Of a stretch of DNA of 64,000 nucleotides, positions 25,879 to 33,830 are shown piece after piece. How positions within the stretch are numbered: position 1 is the first letter of the stretch; the number at the start of each line of letters is the position of its first letter. Under the pieces are notes generated by a model. It made no database searches. It was not told where the DNA came from and saw only the letters and a program-made list of their open reading frames with translations. Origin of the DNA: Deltaproteobacteria bacterium (GTDB taxonomy: Bacteria > Desulfobacterota > Desulfobacteria > Desulfobacterales > Desulfosarcinaceae); contig JAKALP010000001.1 in the NCBI GenBank assembly GCA_021824175.1, positions 62,001 through 126,000 on the forward strand, written 5' to 3'. A program made the position numbers and the translations under genes.

Positions 25879-28110
25879 ATGAGCCGCTTCATGCATATTT
25901 CCAGCGAAGATCTTCTTAATCTTTTGCATGCCATGCCCCATCCGATTGGGGTGTTCAACGCCGCGGACGGAAGCCTGTTGGGCGCCAACGGGCATTTCTG
26001 CGATGTGTTGAAACTGCCTCGGGAAGAGCGCGCGCGAGTATTGCGCAATGAATGTCACGGTGACGCTGCAAGCCCTTTGCGCTTGCGAATTCTGGACGAA
26101 AACATCGTTCACTTGATATCGCCGAGCGGCACTCGATCACTGATCGATGCGTATATTAAGATGGCACGCTTGGGAGGGAAAGAGTGCTGGCTGGTCATGC
26201 CCTCGGCGATGAACTGGCCAAGCACACCGGAGCAAAGAGATATTGAAACCGTTCGGTATCAGGCCTTGCTCGAAAATCTGAATGAGATCATTTATGTCAA
26301 TGACAAAAATGCCAATGTCGCCTATGTCAGCCCGAACGTATTTCGCCTCACCGGCTATGAGGCCCATGAAGTCATTGGAAAGAGCTTCACGCATTTTGTC
26401 CATCCCGACGATCTCATCGGCCGGATGGAGACCTTTTTAAAAATTTTGAGTGGAGAAGAACACGCCACCGAATACCGGATGATCCGCAAGACCGGTGAGA
26501 TTCGTTGGGTTCGCACGGATGCGCGACCCATCATGCGCGATGGTATGGTCGTAGGCATTCAGGGCGCGCTGGTGGATGTCACGGACCTCAAGGAGATCGA
26601 AGATGCGCTCAAACTCTCCGAAGAGAAGTACCGCGAGGTGGTTCAAAACTCCAAAGATGCCATCTTCGTAGCCCAGGACCACAAGCTTAAATTCATGAAT
26701 CCCAGCGCTATCGCCATCTTGGGGTACACCTGGGAAAGCGTCGCGGACCGATCCTTTTTGGAATTCATTCACCCGGACGACCGCGAGATGATCGCTGGCC
26801 GTTATCGCCGGCGCCTGGATGGTGAGAGTCTTCTGGAGAGCATTAACTTCCGCATCATCAATCGGGAGGGGCAGATCAAAGATGTGGAGCTCAATTCCGT
26901 GTTGATCTCATGGGAAGGCCGACCGGCGGCCCTCGTCTTTTTAAGGGACATCACCGTCCAGAAGAAGATGGAGAGCCAACTGCGCAATGCCCAGAGAATG
27001 GAGGCCTTGGGAACCCTTTCCGGCGGCATCGCCCACAATTTCAACAATCTGCTCATGGGCATCAACGGCAACGTCTCTCTTTCCATGGCCGACCTTTCGC
27101 CTGCGACCATCGCTTATAAATATATGGAGAAAATCGTCAGCTTGGTTCAAAGTGGTTCGAAACTCACCCGCCAGCTTCTCCAATACGCCCGGGACGGGGC
27201 CCGTGAAATGGTCACGGTGGACATCAACCAACTGGTTAAAGATGCATCCGAGACCCTCGGTGCCACCAAGAAGCAGATTCAAGTTCGATTCAGACTGTCT
27301 CAAGATATGCCGAGCATCAAGGCCGATCAGGGGCAGATCGAGCAGGTATTGCTTAATATACTGCTCAATGCCGCCGACGCCATGCCCGAAGGCGGCGATG
27401 TGTTTATCGAAACGGCCTGTCTGAAGGGAAGTCAGGCTGAAGGGAAGGTCACGCTCTCCAAGAGCATGGATTATGTGATGATCAAGGTCTCCGATAGCGG
27501 AACCGGCATTGCCAAACATGTTATCGATCGTATCTTCGAGCCCTTTTTTACTACCAAAGGGCTTGGCCGGGGCACTGGGCTGGGCCTATCCACAGCCTAT
27601 GGCATCATTAAAAATCATGATGGCGACATTTGCGTGGAAACCGAAGTCGGTAAAGGCAGCACATTTTACATCTACCTGCCGGCCCTTTCGGCGGAGAGCG
27701 CCTGCGCCCCGGCAATGCCTGAATTGCGGGAAATTCCATGCCAGGGAACTATACTGCTGATCGACGACGAACCCAATGTGCTGCACCCCGTCGCGGCCCT
27801 GCTGGAGCATGCGGGCTTTACGGTCTTCAAAGCCATCAGCGGCCCGGTGGCGTTAGAAATTTTTCAGTACCAATGGGAGCAAATCGATCTGGTGTTGCTG
27901 GATCTTATCCTGCCCAACATCAGCGGCAAGGATCTTTACTACCGTTTCAAGGAAATCAATCCCAAGGTAAAAGTGTTGATCTGCACGGGATGCGATCAGG
28001 CCGGTCCCGCCGATGAGCTGATCGCCAGCGGATGTTTGGGCTTCATCCAGAAGCCTTACAACATCGAAGAACTATCGACCCTGATGATGCGAATCCTCTC
28101 CGCGAGATGA
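25879..28110 (+). CDS. Hybrid histidine kinase with PAS domains and C-terminal receiver
   Basis: About 743 residues, without membrane spans. A first PAS-like region covers about 10-110. Two PAS/PAC units follow (NEIIYVNDKNANVAYVSPNV; KDAIFVAQDHKLKFMNPSAI). The HisKA helix is ALGTLSGGIAHNFNNLL with phospho-His near 386. The ATPase has NILLNAADAMPEGG, SDSGTGI and GLGRGTGLGLSTAYGI. The receiver starts ILLIDDEPNVLHP, with phospho-acceptor Asp near 675 in LVLLDLILPN. GGAGG ten bases upstream supports ATG 25879. The signal and target are unknown; no output partner is adjacent. Its 5' end directly abuts the transposase element's right REP. Confidence 0.9.
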   Translation: MSRFMHISSEDLLNLLHAMPHPIGVFNAADGSLLGANGHFCDVLKLPREERARVLRNECHGDAASPLRLRILDENIVHLISPSGTRSLIDAYIKMARLGGKECWLVMPSAMNWPSTPEQRDIETVRYQALLENLNEIIYVNDKNANVAYVSPNVFRLTGYEAHEVIGKSFTHFVHPDDLIGRMETFLKILSGEEHATEYRMIRKTGEIRWVRTDARPIMRDGMVVGIQGALVDVTDLKEIEDALKLSEEKYREVVQNSKDAIFVAQDHKLKFMNPSAIAILGYTWESVADRSFLEFIHPDDREMIAGRYRRRLDGESLLESINFRIINREGQIKDVELNSVLISWEGRPAALVFLRDITVQKKMESQLRNAQRMEALGTLSGGIAHNFNNLLMGINGNVSLSMADLSPATIAYKYMEKIVSLVQSGSKLTRQLLQYARDGAREMVTVDINQLVKDASETLGATKKQIQVRFRLSQDMPSIKADQGQIEQVLLNILLNAADAMPEGGDVFIETACLKGSQAEGKVTLSKSMDYVMIKVSDSGTGIAKHVIDRIFEPFFTTKGLGRGTGLGLSTAYGIIKNHDGDICVETEVGKGSTFYIYLPALSAESACAPAMPELREIPCQGTILLIDDEPNVLHPVAALLEHAGFTVFKAISGPVALEIFQYQWEQIDLVLLDLILPNISGKDLYYRFKEINPKVKVLICTGCDQAGPADELIASGCLGFIQKPYNIEELSTLMMRILSAR

Positions 28111-28224
28111 AGGGTAACTCAGCGATAGGCGACATCTACCCCCATAAGCGCTAACTTAAATAGACAACTAAATTCTGTTGAAAAAAGAATATCGAATGTT
28201 GAACAACAAATATCGAATTACAAA

Positions 28225-28324
28225 GTTTTCTTTTTTTTGGTAATGATTCTTCAGTTCGGTTAATATGTACGGCGAAATCAATCAGTTGTTCATTAATGTC
28301 GTACTGTTTAAGTTCCTTCGGCAT
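28225..28324 (-). pseudogene. Truncated four-helix bundle protein gene (23S IVS-type family)
   Basis: From ATG 28324 the frame reads MPKELKQYDINEQLIDFAVH and continues to ...TEESLPKK. This matches the first 33 or so residues of the chromosomal four-helix bundle family related to the 23S rRNA intervening-sequence protein. It then runs into AT-rich sequence made of GAATATCGAA-like repetition (28180-28220 and again 28340-28360) and stops soon after. Three of four helices are missing, so it is a remnant. The flanking repeats are typical company for this family. Confidence 0.6.
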
Positions 28325-28484
28325 TTTGCTGTTCCTTGTTCGATATTCGAAATTCAATTAAGATGGCGCTTTTGAAATCTACCCCTGCCCTGGGCGTTCT
28401 GTCTCTATTCGCCAGAATATCCGCCGTAGCTGAATTTCGCCTTAGTTCTTCAGTCTTCGGCTTTCTCTCCCGACAGCCGTAATA

Positions 28485-29246
28485 TTATGCGACTTTGCGC
28501 TCCTGAAGAATTTTTCCTCGGGTGCTGATCACCACTTCCGTCATGGGGATTTGGGCTTTGGATTTCTCCAGGGCTACTTTAACAATGTGGGGCAAGCCAG
28601 CGCAGCAGGGTACTTCCATGACCACGGTAGTAATGCTTTTGATCCCCGAGACCTTGAACAGTTCGGTGAATTTCTCCACATACATCTGGGCGTCATCGAA
28701 CTTGGGGCAGCCGATCATGACGGCCTTGCCTTGCAAAAAATCGCGGTGGAAGGAGGGAAAGGCCACGGGCACACAATCGGCGGCCACTAGTAAATCCGCC
28801 CCTCTGAGGAAAGGTGCGGTGGGGGGCACCAGGCGGATCTGCACGGGCCAGTGGGCCAGGGCGGAGTCAGTTGCACCGGCCTGGAAAGCGGGTTTATTGG
28901 CCTGGGCGCAGGGGCTGGCAAAGCTTTGGATCTGGGCCGAGGGGCAGCCGCAGGGCATGCTTTTGGGGGCCGGCGCGGCTTGGTGGCCGGCCTGGCTTTT
29001 CTGGGCATGCAGATGCTTTTCAACAGCGGCTTCATCAAATACTTCGGCTTCGCGTTCGATGATCTTGAGCGCATCCTGGGGACATTCGCCAATGCAAGCG
29101 CCCAATCCGTCGCACAAGTTGTCTGAAATTACTTTGGCTTTGCCATCAATAATGGCCAAAGCACCTTCGGCGCAGCCGTTGACGCAAGCACCGCAACCAT
29201 TGCATTTTTCTTCGTCTATTTGAATGATTTTACGTACGCTTTTCAT
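28485..29246 (-). CDS. 4Fe-4S ferredoxin-domain protein with C-terminal (thiol/metal) domain
   Basis: 253 residues. Two [4Fe-4S] motifs are at the N-terminus: CNGCGACVNGCAEGAL and CDGLGACIGECPQDAL. The second cluster has the altered spacing CxxxxxCxxxC rather than CxxCxxC. A Pro/Ala-rich linker follows. The C-terminal domain has VMIGCPKFDDAQMYVEKF and VVMEVPCCAGLPHIV, whose cysteines may bind a cofactor. GGAGG six bases upstream fixes the start at 29246. It is placed 45 bases after the zinc-ribbon/HD-like gene and downstream of hcp on the same strand, suggesting one redox operon. Confidence 0.85.
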   Translation of the reverse strand: MKSVRKIIQIDEEKCNGCGACVNGCAEGALAIIDGKAKVISDNLCDGLGACIGECPQDALKIIEREAEVFDEAAVEKHLHAQKSQAGHQAAPAPKSMPCGCPSAQIQSFASPCAQANKPAFQAGATDSALAHWPVQIRLVPPTAPFLRGADLLVAADCVPVAFPSFHRDFLQGKAVMIGCPKFDDAQMYVEKFTELFKVSGIKSITTVVMEVPCCAGLPHIVKVALEKSKAQIPMTEVVISTRGKILQERKVA

Positions 29247-29291
29247 TGGATTCCTCCACTTTTCCTCAGGACGCACCGGATCGGCCGTCGA

Positions 29292-29975
29292 CTATTTAAG
29301 AAGCAGTTGCCGAGCGTATTTCTGCCCTTCTGCTGTTGTGATCAATTGGTGAATTTGTGATTCGATCTGTGATGGATCGCTATCTTCCTTGAGGGCATCT
29401 TCCAGGTCGGTCACGTGGGCGGCTTCGGCCACAATTTGTTGATCCGTGGCGTTGCCGTTCAGCGCCGTTTGCCGGGAAATAATAGCGCACACCTTGTCGA
29501 TGAGGGGCGTGGGCGCCTTGAGTTCCGCCAGCAGAGCGCGGGCCGCGGGTAGTTCAGTACCGCCTGCCGCCTCATCCAGGTCCCAAAGGTAAGCGGCAAT
29601 GAGTACGGCCGCCAGATTGCCCTTTTCTACCTGGCAGATTTTTTCGGCGTGGCGCGCCCGGCGCGCGGCCCGGCCGATGGCTTTGAAATCGTTTTTCAGA
29701 TGACGCTTGACCGCGATGGCCACGCGGTCCTTGAGCAGATCTTCTTTCTGGGCCACCAGTTCGGGCGGCAGATCGCCCAGGCACTGCTCGGCGAACTGGC
29801 AATAGGCCGCGCAGCCGAAATCCATTTTGGGATTGACGAAGCGATGGCCGCAACGGCCGCACTTGCGGGTGGTGTCATCTTTGAAGAATTCCACGGCACC
29901 GCCGCACTTGGGACAAACGGCTTCGAAAATGGCGCTGGCGTTCCAGAATTGGGTGTCTTGGCCGGGACATTTCAT
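29292..29975 (-). CDS. Zinc-ribbon protein with degenerate HD phosphohydrolase domain
   Basis: 227 residues. The first 60 hold two CxxC pairs (AVCPKCGGAVEFF; RKCGRCGHRF) and a Cys-rich CAAYCQFAEQC. The remainder has the helical arrangement of deltaproteobacterial HD-type phosphohydrolases that share this ribbon. However, the position that normally carries His-Asp (AYLHD) reads AYLWD, so the metal site is broken. It may be a sensor or scaffold. GGGAGG precedes the ATG. It lies upstream of the ferredoxin gene and downstream of hcp, separated from hcp by a repeat hairpin. Confidence 0.75.
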   Translation of the reverse strand: MKCPGQDTQFWNASAIFEAVCPKCGGAVEFFKDDTTRKCGRCGHRFVNPKMDFGCAAYCQFAEQCLGDLPPELVAQKEDLLKDRVAIAVKRHLKNDFKAIGRAARRARHAEKICQVEKGNLAAVLIAAYLWDLDEAAGGTELPAARALLAELKAPTPLIDKVCAIISRQTALNGNATDQQIVAEAAHVTDLEDALKEDSDPSQIESQIHQLITTAEGQKYARQLLLK

Positions 29976-29994
29976 GGCGCACCTCCCGTTTTTG

Positions 29995-30106
29995 TTGATT
30001 CGTTATTGGTTGATTCGTTGATTCGTTTTCCCGTTGCCCGTTTGCCCGTTCTTGTCCCACTGACACGGGCCAGCGGGCCAGCGGGCAAACGGGCAACGGG
30101 TTAACG
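29995..30106. repeat. Composite octamer cassette with near-perfect hairpin, downstream of hcp
   Basis: Units run TTGATTCG, TTATTGG, TTGATTCG, TTGATTCG, TTTTCCCG, TTGCCCG, TTTGCCCG (29995-30048). After a short spacer the inverted units CGGGCCAG, CGGGCCAG, CGGGCAAA, CGGGCAA and CGGG follow (30066-30100). Bases 30025-30048 pair with 30082-30105 at 22 of 24 positions and keep the same order of 7- and 8-base units. Both unit families are joined in one cassette. It begins six bases beyond the hcp stop. Confidence 0.88.
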
Positions 30107-30111
30107 TTTTT

Positions 30112-31743
30112 CTATCCCAAAATCGCCTTCAAATCCTGATCCGGCGTGCCGATGGGCATGATGTTGAAGTTCTGCACCAGCACGTTGAGCACGTTGGGGC
30201 TGATGAAGGCCGGCAGGCTGGGGCCCAACCGGATATTCTTGATGCCCAGGTGGAGCAGGGTCAGCAGGATCACGCAGGCCTTTTGCTCGTACCAGGAGAG
30301 AATCATGGAGAGCGGCAGATCGTTGACCCCGCAGTTGAAGGCGCCAGCCAGGGCCACGGCGATCTTGATGGCCGAGTAGGCGTCGTTGCATTGGCCCACA
30401 TCCAGCAGGCGCGGAATACCGCCGATGGTGCCCAGATCCTTGTCAAAGAAGCGGAACTTGCCGCAGGCCAGAGTCAGCACCACGCAGTCCTGGGGGATCT
30501 TCTCCACTAGTTCGGTGTAGTAATCGCGTCCGGGTTTGGCGCCGTCGCAGCCGCCCACCAGGAAGAAGTGGCGGATGGCTTTGCTCTTTACTGCTTCGAT
30601 CACCTGGCCGGCCACGCCCAGGACCGCATTGCGGGCAAAGCCCACCATCACGGATTTACCGGCTTTGTCTTCGGTAAATCCCGGCATGGCCAGGGCTTTT
30701 TCAATGGCCGGGGTAAAATTTTTATCGGCGATGTGGCGCACGCCGGGCCAGCCCACCAGACCGGTAGTAAAAATATTATCCTTGTAGGTTTCTTTGGGTT
30801 TCTGGATGCAGTTGGTGGTCATGATGATGGCGCCCGGGAATTCGGCGAACTCCTTGCCCTGGTTCTGCCAGGCCGTGCCATAATGACCGTAGAAATGGGA
30901 GTACTTCTTCAACCCCGGATAGCCGTGGGTGGGCAGCATTTCGCCATGGGTGTAGACATTGATGCCTTTGCCCTGGCTCTGTTTGAGAATCTGCTCCAGA
31001 TCTTTCAAATCATGGCCGGAGACTAGAATGGCCTTGCCTTTCTTTTGGCCCAGGGGCACGGACGTGGGGACGGGGTGGCCGTAGGTGCCGGTGTTGCCCG
31101 CATCGAGCAGTTCCATGGCCCGCAGATTGACCTCGCCGCACTTGAGGGCCAGGCCGACCAGGTCGTTGACGCCCAGGGCGTTGTTCAGGGTGGCGGCCAT
31201 GCCTTCATAGATGTATTGGTAGATGGCATCATCTTCCTGGCCCAGAATGCGGGCATGGTCGGCATAGGCGGCCAGCCCCTTGATGCCGTAAATCAGCAAT
31301 TCGCGCAGGCTGCGGATATCGGCGTCCAGATCCTTAACGGATGGAATGCCCACTTTTTCACCCTGGGCCACCAGACCGTTGAGGTCCGCGGCAGGCTTAA
31401 AAGCAACCGCTCCTTGGCCTGCATCCGCCATTTTGCCGCCCGCTTTTTCGATCTTGGCAATCAGGCTGTCGCGCAGCCGGACCGCCTCTTTGATCAGAGC
31501 CACGAAGCGGTCCGGATCAAAATCCACATTGGTCAGGGTGGAAAAGATCGCTTCGCAGGTGAAACGGTCCACCTGGGCGTCTTTTATATTGGATTTGCGC
31601 GCTGCCAAGGCCGCCTGGGAAAGCCCCTTGACCGCATAAAGCAACAGATCCTGAAGGGCTGCCACATCCGGCTGCTTGCCGCATACGCCGATTTTGGTGC
31701 ATCCTTCGCCTTTGGCCGCTTGCTCGCATTGGAAACAGAACAT
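30112..31743 (-). CDS. hcp: Hydroxylamine reductase (hybrid cluster protein)
   Basis: 543 residues, the normal length. The N-terminal cluster ligands are C3, C6, C15 and C21 (MFCFQCEQAAKGEGCTKIGVC). Hybrid-cluster segments such as GHDLKDLEQIL, THGEMLPTHGYPGLKKY and FFLVGGCDGAKPGRDYYTE are present. Hcp reduces hydroxylamine and, in several bacteria, nitric oxide, and protects anaerobes from nitrosative stress. A strong AAGGAGGT site precedes the ATG. Two HcpR-type palindromes lie upstream, so it is probably controlled by the divergent regulator at 32178. Confidence 0.98.
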   Translation of the reverse strand: MFCFQCEQAAKGEGCTKIGVCGKQPDVAALQDLLLYAVKGLSQAALAARKSNIKDAQVDRFTCEAIFSTLTNVDFDPDRFVALIKEAVRLRDSLIAKIEKAGGKMADAGQGAVAFKPAADLNGLVAQGEKVGIPSVKDLDADIRSLRELLIYGIKGLAAYADHARILGQEDDAIYQYIYEGMAATLNNALGVNDLVGLALKCGEVNLRAMELLDAGNTGTYGHPVPTSVPLGQKKGKAILVSGHDLKDLEQILKQSQGKGINVYTHGEMLPTHGYPGLKKYSHFYGHYGTAWQNQGKEFAEFPGAIIMTTNCIQKPKETYKDNIFTTGLVGWPGVRHIADKNFTPAIEKALAMPGFTEDKAGKSVMVGFARNAVLGVAGQVIEAVKSKAIRHFFLVGGCDGAKPGRDYYTELVEKIPQDCVVLTLACGKFRFFDKDLGTIGGIPRLLDVGQCNDAYSAIKIAVALAGAFNCGVNDLPLSMILSWYEQKACVILLTLLHLGIKNIRLGPSLPAFISPNVLNVLVQNFNIMPIGTPDQDLKAILG

Positions 31744-31875
31744 TGTGTTACCTCCTTGTTGGTTCTTTTAATCTGCGTTCATTCAAATTCGGGTTCAGCT
31801 AATATTGTTAGGCTTTTGTTTGCCTCTCAATCCCAATTGTTGAGTCCATAATAAGCATTTTTGCTTGGCGCCACC

Positions 31876-31889
31876 TTGATGTAAGTCAA
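31876..31889. promoter_or_regulatory. HcpR/FNR-type operator 1 (TTGATGTAAGTCAA)
   Basis: A 14-base near-palindrome matching the TTGAC-N4-GTCAA form described for HcpR in sulfate reducers, with one half-site base changed. It lies 133 bases upstream of the hcp ATG. Confidence 0.7.
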
Positions 31890-31963
31890 AACCTCACATT
31901 TTTTTCCCCGCGGTGGCCGGCTCATGTTGGCTTTGGGTATAGCCCGGCCGATATGGTCACGCC

Positions 31964-31977
31964 TTGACTTAGATCAA
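31964..31977. promoter_or_regulatory. HcpR/FNR-type operator 2 (TTGACTTAGATCAA)
   Basis: A second 14-base half-symmetric match to TTGAC-N4-GTCAA, 74 bases from operator 1 and directly before the left arm of the octamer cassette. It may serve the divergent regulator gene, hcp, or both. Confidence 0.7.
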
Positions 31978-31982
31978 GATTT

Positions 31983-32160
31983 GGTTGATTAGTTGATTCG
32001 TCTATTCGTTGATACGTTGATTGGTTGATTCGTTGAGTGGTGAGGGGGGTTGATAAACAGGAATGAAGAGTGCTGCGCCACTATTTTGATGAACTCGTAA
32101 AGGTAGCATACTGGTGGTAAAGTCAACCAATCAACGAATCAACGAATCAACCAATCAACG
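31983..32160. repeat. Inverted octamer cassette (GTTGATTC / AATCAACG) between hcp and hcpR
   Basis: The left arm (31983-32038) is seven 8-base units of CGTTGATT type in perfect register. After an 83-base spacer the right arm (32122-32160) is five reverse-complement units, AATCAACG type. It fills the 5' leader of the regulator gene, ending 17 bases before its ATG, so any hairpin would affect that transcript. Confidence 0.9.
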
Positions 32161-32177
32161 AAAACAGGAAGAGTGAT

Positions 32178-32867
32178 ATGCTTCGAAAACGCGACGTCAT
32201 TGCCCATAGTCCATTATTCAGCGGATTGGCCGAAGATCAGATGAACCATCTGGAGCAGATCAGCCGCGATGTGCATCTGGCCAGGGGCGAAACGGTGTTC
32301 ATGGAGGGCGAACCGGGCAAAGGTTTTTATATTGTGGCCGCGGGCAAGGTGAAAGTCTTCAAGGTCTCGGCCGAAGGCAAGGAACAAATTCTGCACATTT
32401 ACGGCCCAGGCCAGCCCATTGGTGAAGTGCCGGTCTTTGCCGGCCAGCTCTTTCCGGCCCATGCCCAGGCCGTGGAAAAATGCCATCTGATCTTCTTCCC
32501 CCGCCAGGCGTTCATTGACCTGATCACCGCCCATCCCTCGCTGGCATTGAACATGCTGGCCGTGCTCAGCGTGCGCTTGCGGCAATTCACCATGCAAGTG
32601 GAGAATTTGTCACTGAAAGAGGTGCCGGGTCGGTTAGCGTCCTATCTGATCTATCTGAGCGAAGAACAAAACAACACACAGGAGGTACGGCTGCCCATTT
32701 CCAAAGGGCAGTTGGCCAGCCTGCTGGGAACCATCCCCGAAACCTTGTCGCGTATCTTCAACAAGATGTCGGCCCAGGGATACATCGATGTCCAGGGCAT
32801 GGCCATAGCCATCAAAGATCGCGAAGCGCTGGCGGATCTGGCGTTGAACGGGCGGCTGGTGGAGTGA
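32178..32867 (+). CDS. hcpR: Crp/Fnr-family regulator, HcpR-like
   Basis: 229 residues. A cyclic-nucleotide-type beta-roll occupies about 10-125 (GETVFMEGEPGKGFYIVAAG; GQPIGEVPVFAG). A long dimer helix follows, then a winged HTH with ISKGQLASLLGTIPETLSRI as the recognition unit. No cysteine set for an FNR cluster is seen. In sulfate reducers, HcpR activates hcp and nitrosative-stress genes through TTGAC-N4-GTCAA boxes. Divergent position plus two such boxes support that identity here. A GGAAG site precedes the ATG. Confidence 0.85.
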   Translation: MLRKRDVIAHSPLFSGLAEDQMNHLEQISRDVHLARGETVFMEGEPGKGFYIVAAGKVKVFKVSAEGKEQILHIYGPGQPIGEVPVFAGQLFPAHAQAVEKCHLIFFPRQAFIDLITAHPSLALNMLAVLSVRLRQFTMQVENLSLKEVPGRLASYLIYLSEEQNNTQEVRLPISKGQLASLLGTIPETLSRIFNKMSAQGYIDVQGMAIAIKDREALADLALNGRLVE

Positions 32868-32920
32868 GCAGGACGGCTCGACCTTTTGGGTAGAATATGT
32901 AAGTCATCCGCTCAAATAAA

Positions 32921-32954
32921 GAAGGTGGAAGTTCTATCAATACCTTCCACCTTC
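32921..32954. terminator. Stem-loop between convergent genes
   Basis: GAAGGTGGAAG (32921-32931) pairs exactly with CTTCCACCTTC (32944-32954) over a 12-base loop. It lies between the convergent ends of the hcpR-like gene and the ferritin-like gene. No long T-run follows on either strand, so the terminator role is only probable. Confidence 0.55.
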
Positions 32955-32986
32955 ACGCTTATATCTTCTTCCTTATACCTACGCAC

Positions 32987-33463
32987 CTATTTCTTCGAGG
33001 CCGCCAGCTCCTTGCTCAGCAAGCGGATGTGGCCCATCTCTTCTTTAATAATATCGTCGAGACGGTTGCGGCCCAATTCTTCGGGTACCATGTCGCGCAT
33101 ACCAAGATAAAAAACAATGGAGTCCTTTTCAGCCGTGATGGCGTCTTTTAAGATGGCCTGCATGGAGGAGGTGTCGATGTTCTTTTCGAAAAATACGCGG
33201 GTGTTGGCCAGGGCTTTCAGGTATTCCGCGGCTTCGCCTTGGGGGTCGAACACGGTGGCCGTCTTCTCCGCGGCTTTCAGCTGGCTGCGCATTTTGGCAA
33301 AGGTCTTTTCATGGTCATCTTCCATGGACGCCAGCTTGAGCAGAAATTGGTTGGCATTTTTGTCTTTCACTTTCTCGGCAGCCGTACGGTAGAATTTGGC
33401 GCCGTTGCGCTCCATCTGCTCCGCCATTTCGAAAATCTCATCGGCATTGAAATCGTACATCAT
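32987..33463 (-). CDS. Ferritin-like / rubrerythrin-type di-iron protein
   Basis: 158 residues, a four-helix bundle only. Ligand pairs are EQMERNGAKFYRTA, SMEDDHEKTF (ExxxH-like), AITAEKDSIVFYLG and IKEEMGHIRLL (ExxH). There is no rubredoxin domain at the C-terminus. Such proteins reduce peroxide or handle iron in anaerobes. The small zinc-ribbon gene at 33559 precedes it in the same direction with a 95-base gap. Confidence 0.88.
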   Translation of the reverse strand: MMYDFNADEIFEMAEQMERNGAKFYRTAAEKVKDKNANQFLLKLASMEDDHEKTFAKMRSQLKAAEKTATVFDPQGEAAEYLKALANTRVFFEKNIDTSSMQAILKDAITAEKDSIVFYLGMRDMVPEELGRNRLDDIIKEEMGHIRLLSKELAASKK

Positions 33464-33499
33464 TGCGGCTTAATTCCTTTCTGTGGTCTATTTTTTAAG

Positions 33500-33560
33500 T
33501 AAAATGTTGTGCGGTAAAACTTCTTTATGTCTTAGTCCCTCAGTCCCTTTGTCCCTTTTC
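33500..33560. repeat. Short degenerate GTCCCTT-type tandem units
   Basis: About 33533-33560 reads AGTCCCTC AGTCCCTT TGTCCCTT, another 8-base periodic stretch between two genes. No inverted arm is visible nearby. Confidence 0.5.
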
Positions 33561-33768
33561 ATTTGCTCTTCAACTTGCACTCCTTGTCCCATTCCGGACA
33601 AGCGTCTTTCATGGGGGCTTGGTAATGGAGCATGCATTCGCCGCACTCCATATCGATGTTGGGCACATCGCCGTAGCGCTTTTTGAGCTCCGCGGCGGAC
33701 AGGTTGGTTGCAAAGCTGCAACCGCATTTCGGGCAGGCGGTTTTAATCTGGTAGCGTTTTTCGCTCAT
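33559..33768 (-). CDS. Small zinc-ribbon protein
   Basis: 69 residues with two CxxC-type pairs, ACPKCGCSF and MECGECMLHY, plus a Cys pair at the end (DACPEWDKECK). AAGGAGG six bases before the ATG gives a strong start. The family and role are not recognised. Its position before a ferritin-like gene suggests redox or iron functions, which is inference. Confidence 0.7.
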   Translation of the reverse strand: MSEKRYQIKTACPKCGCSFATNLSAAELKKRYGDVPNIDMECGECMLHYQAPMKDACPEWDKECKLKSK

Positions 33769-33830
33769 GTCGTCCTCCTTGGGTTTCGGGATTGGTTAAA
33801 TCGTTTATTTGGTTGATTCAGGCTATTGGG

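Noticed and set aside
31517-31851. Frames antisense to hcp
   Set aside because: They lie opposite a confidently identified gene and its leader.
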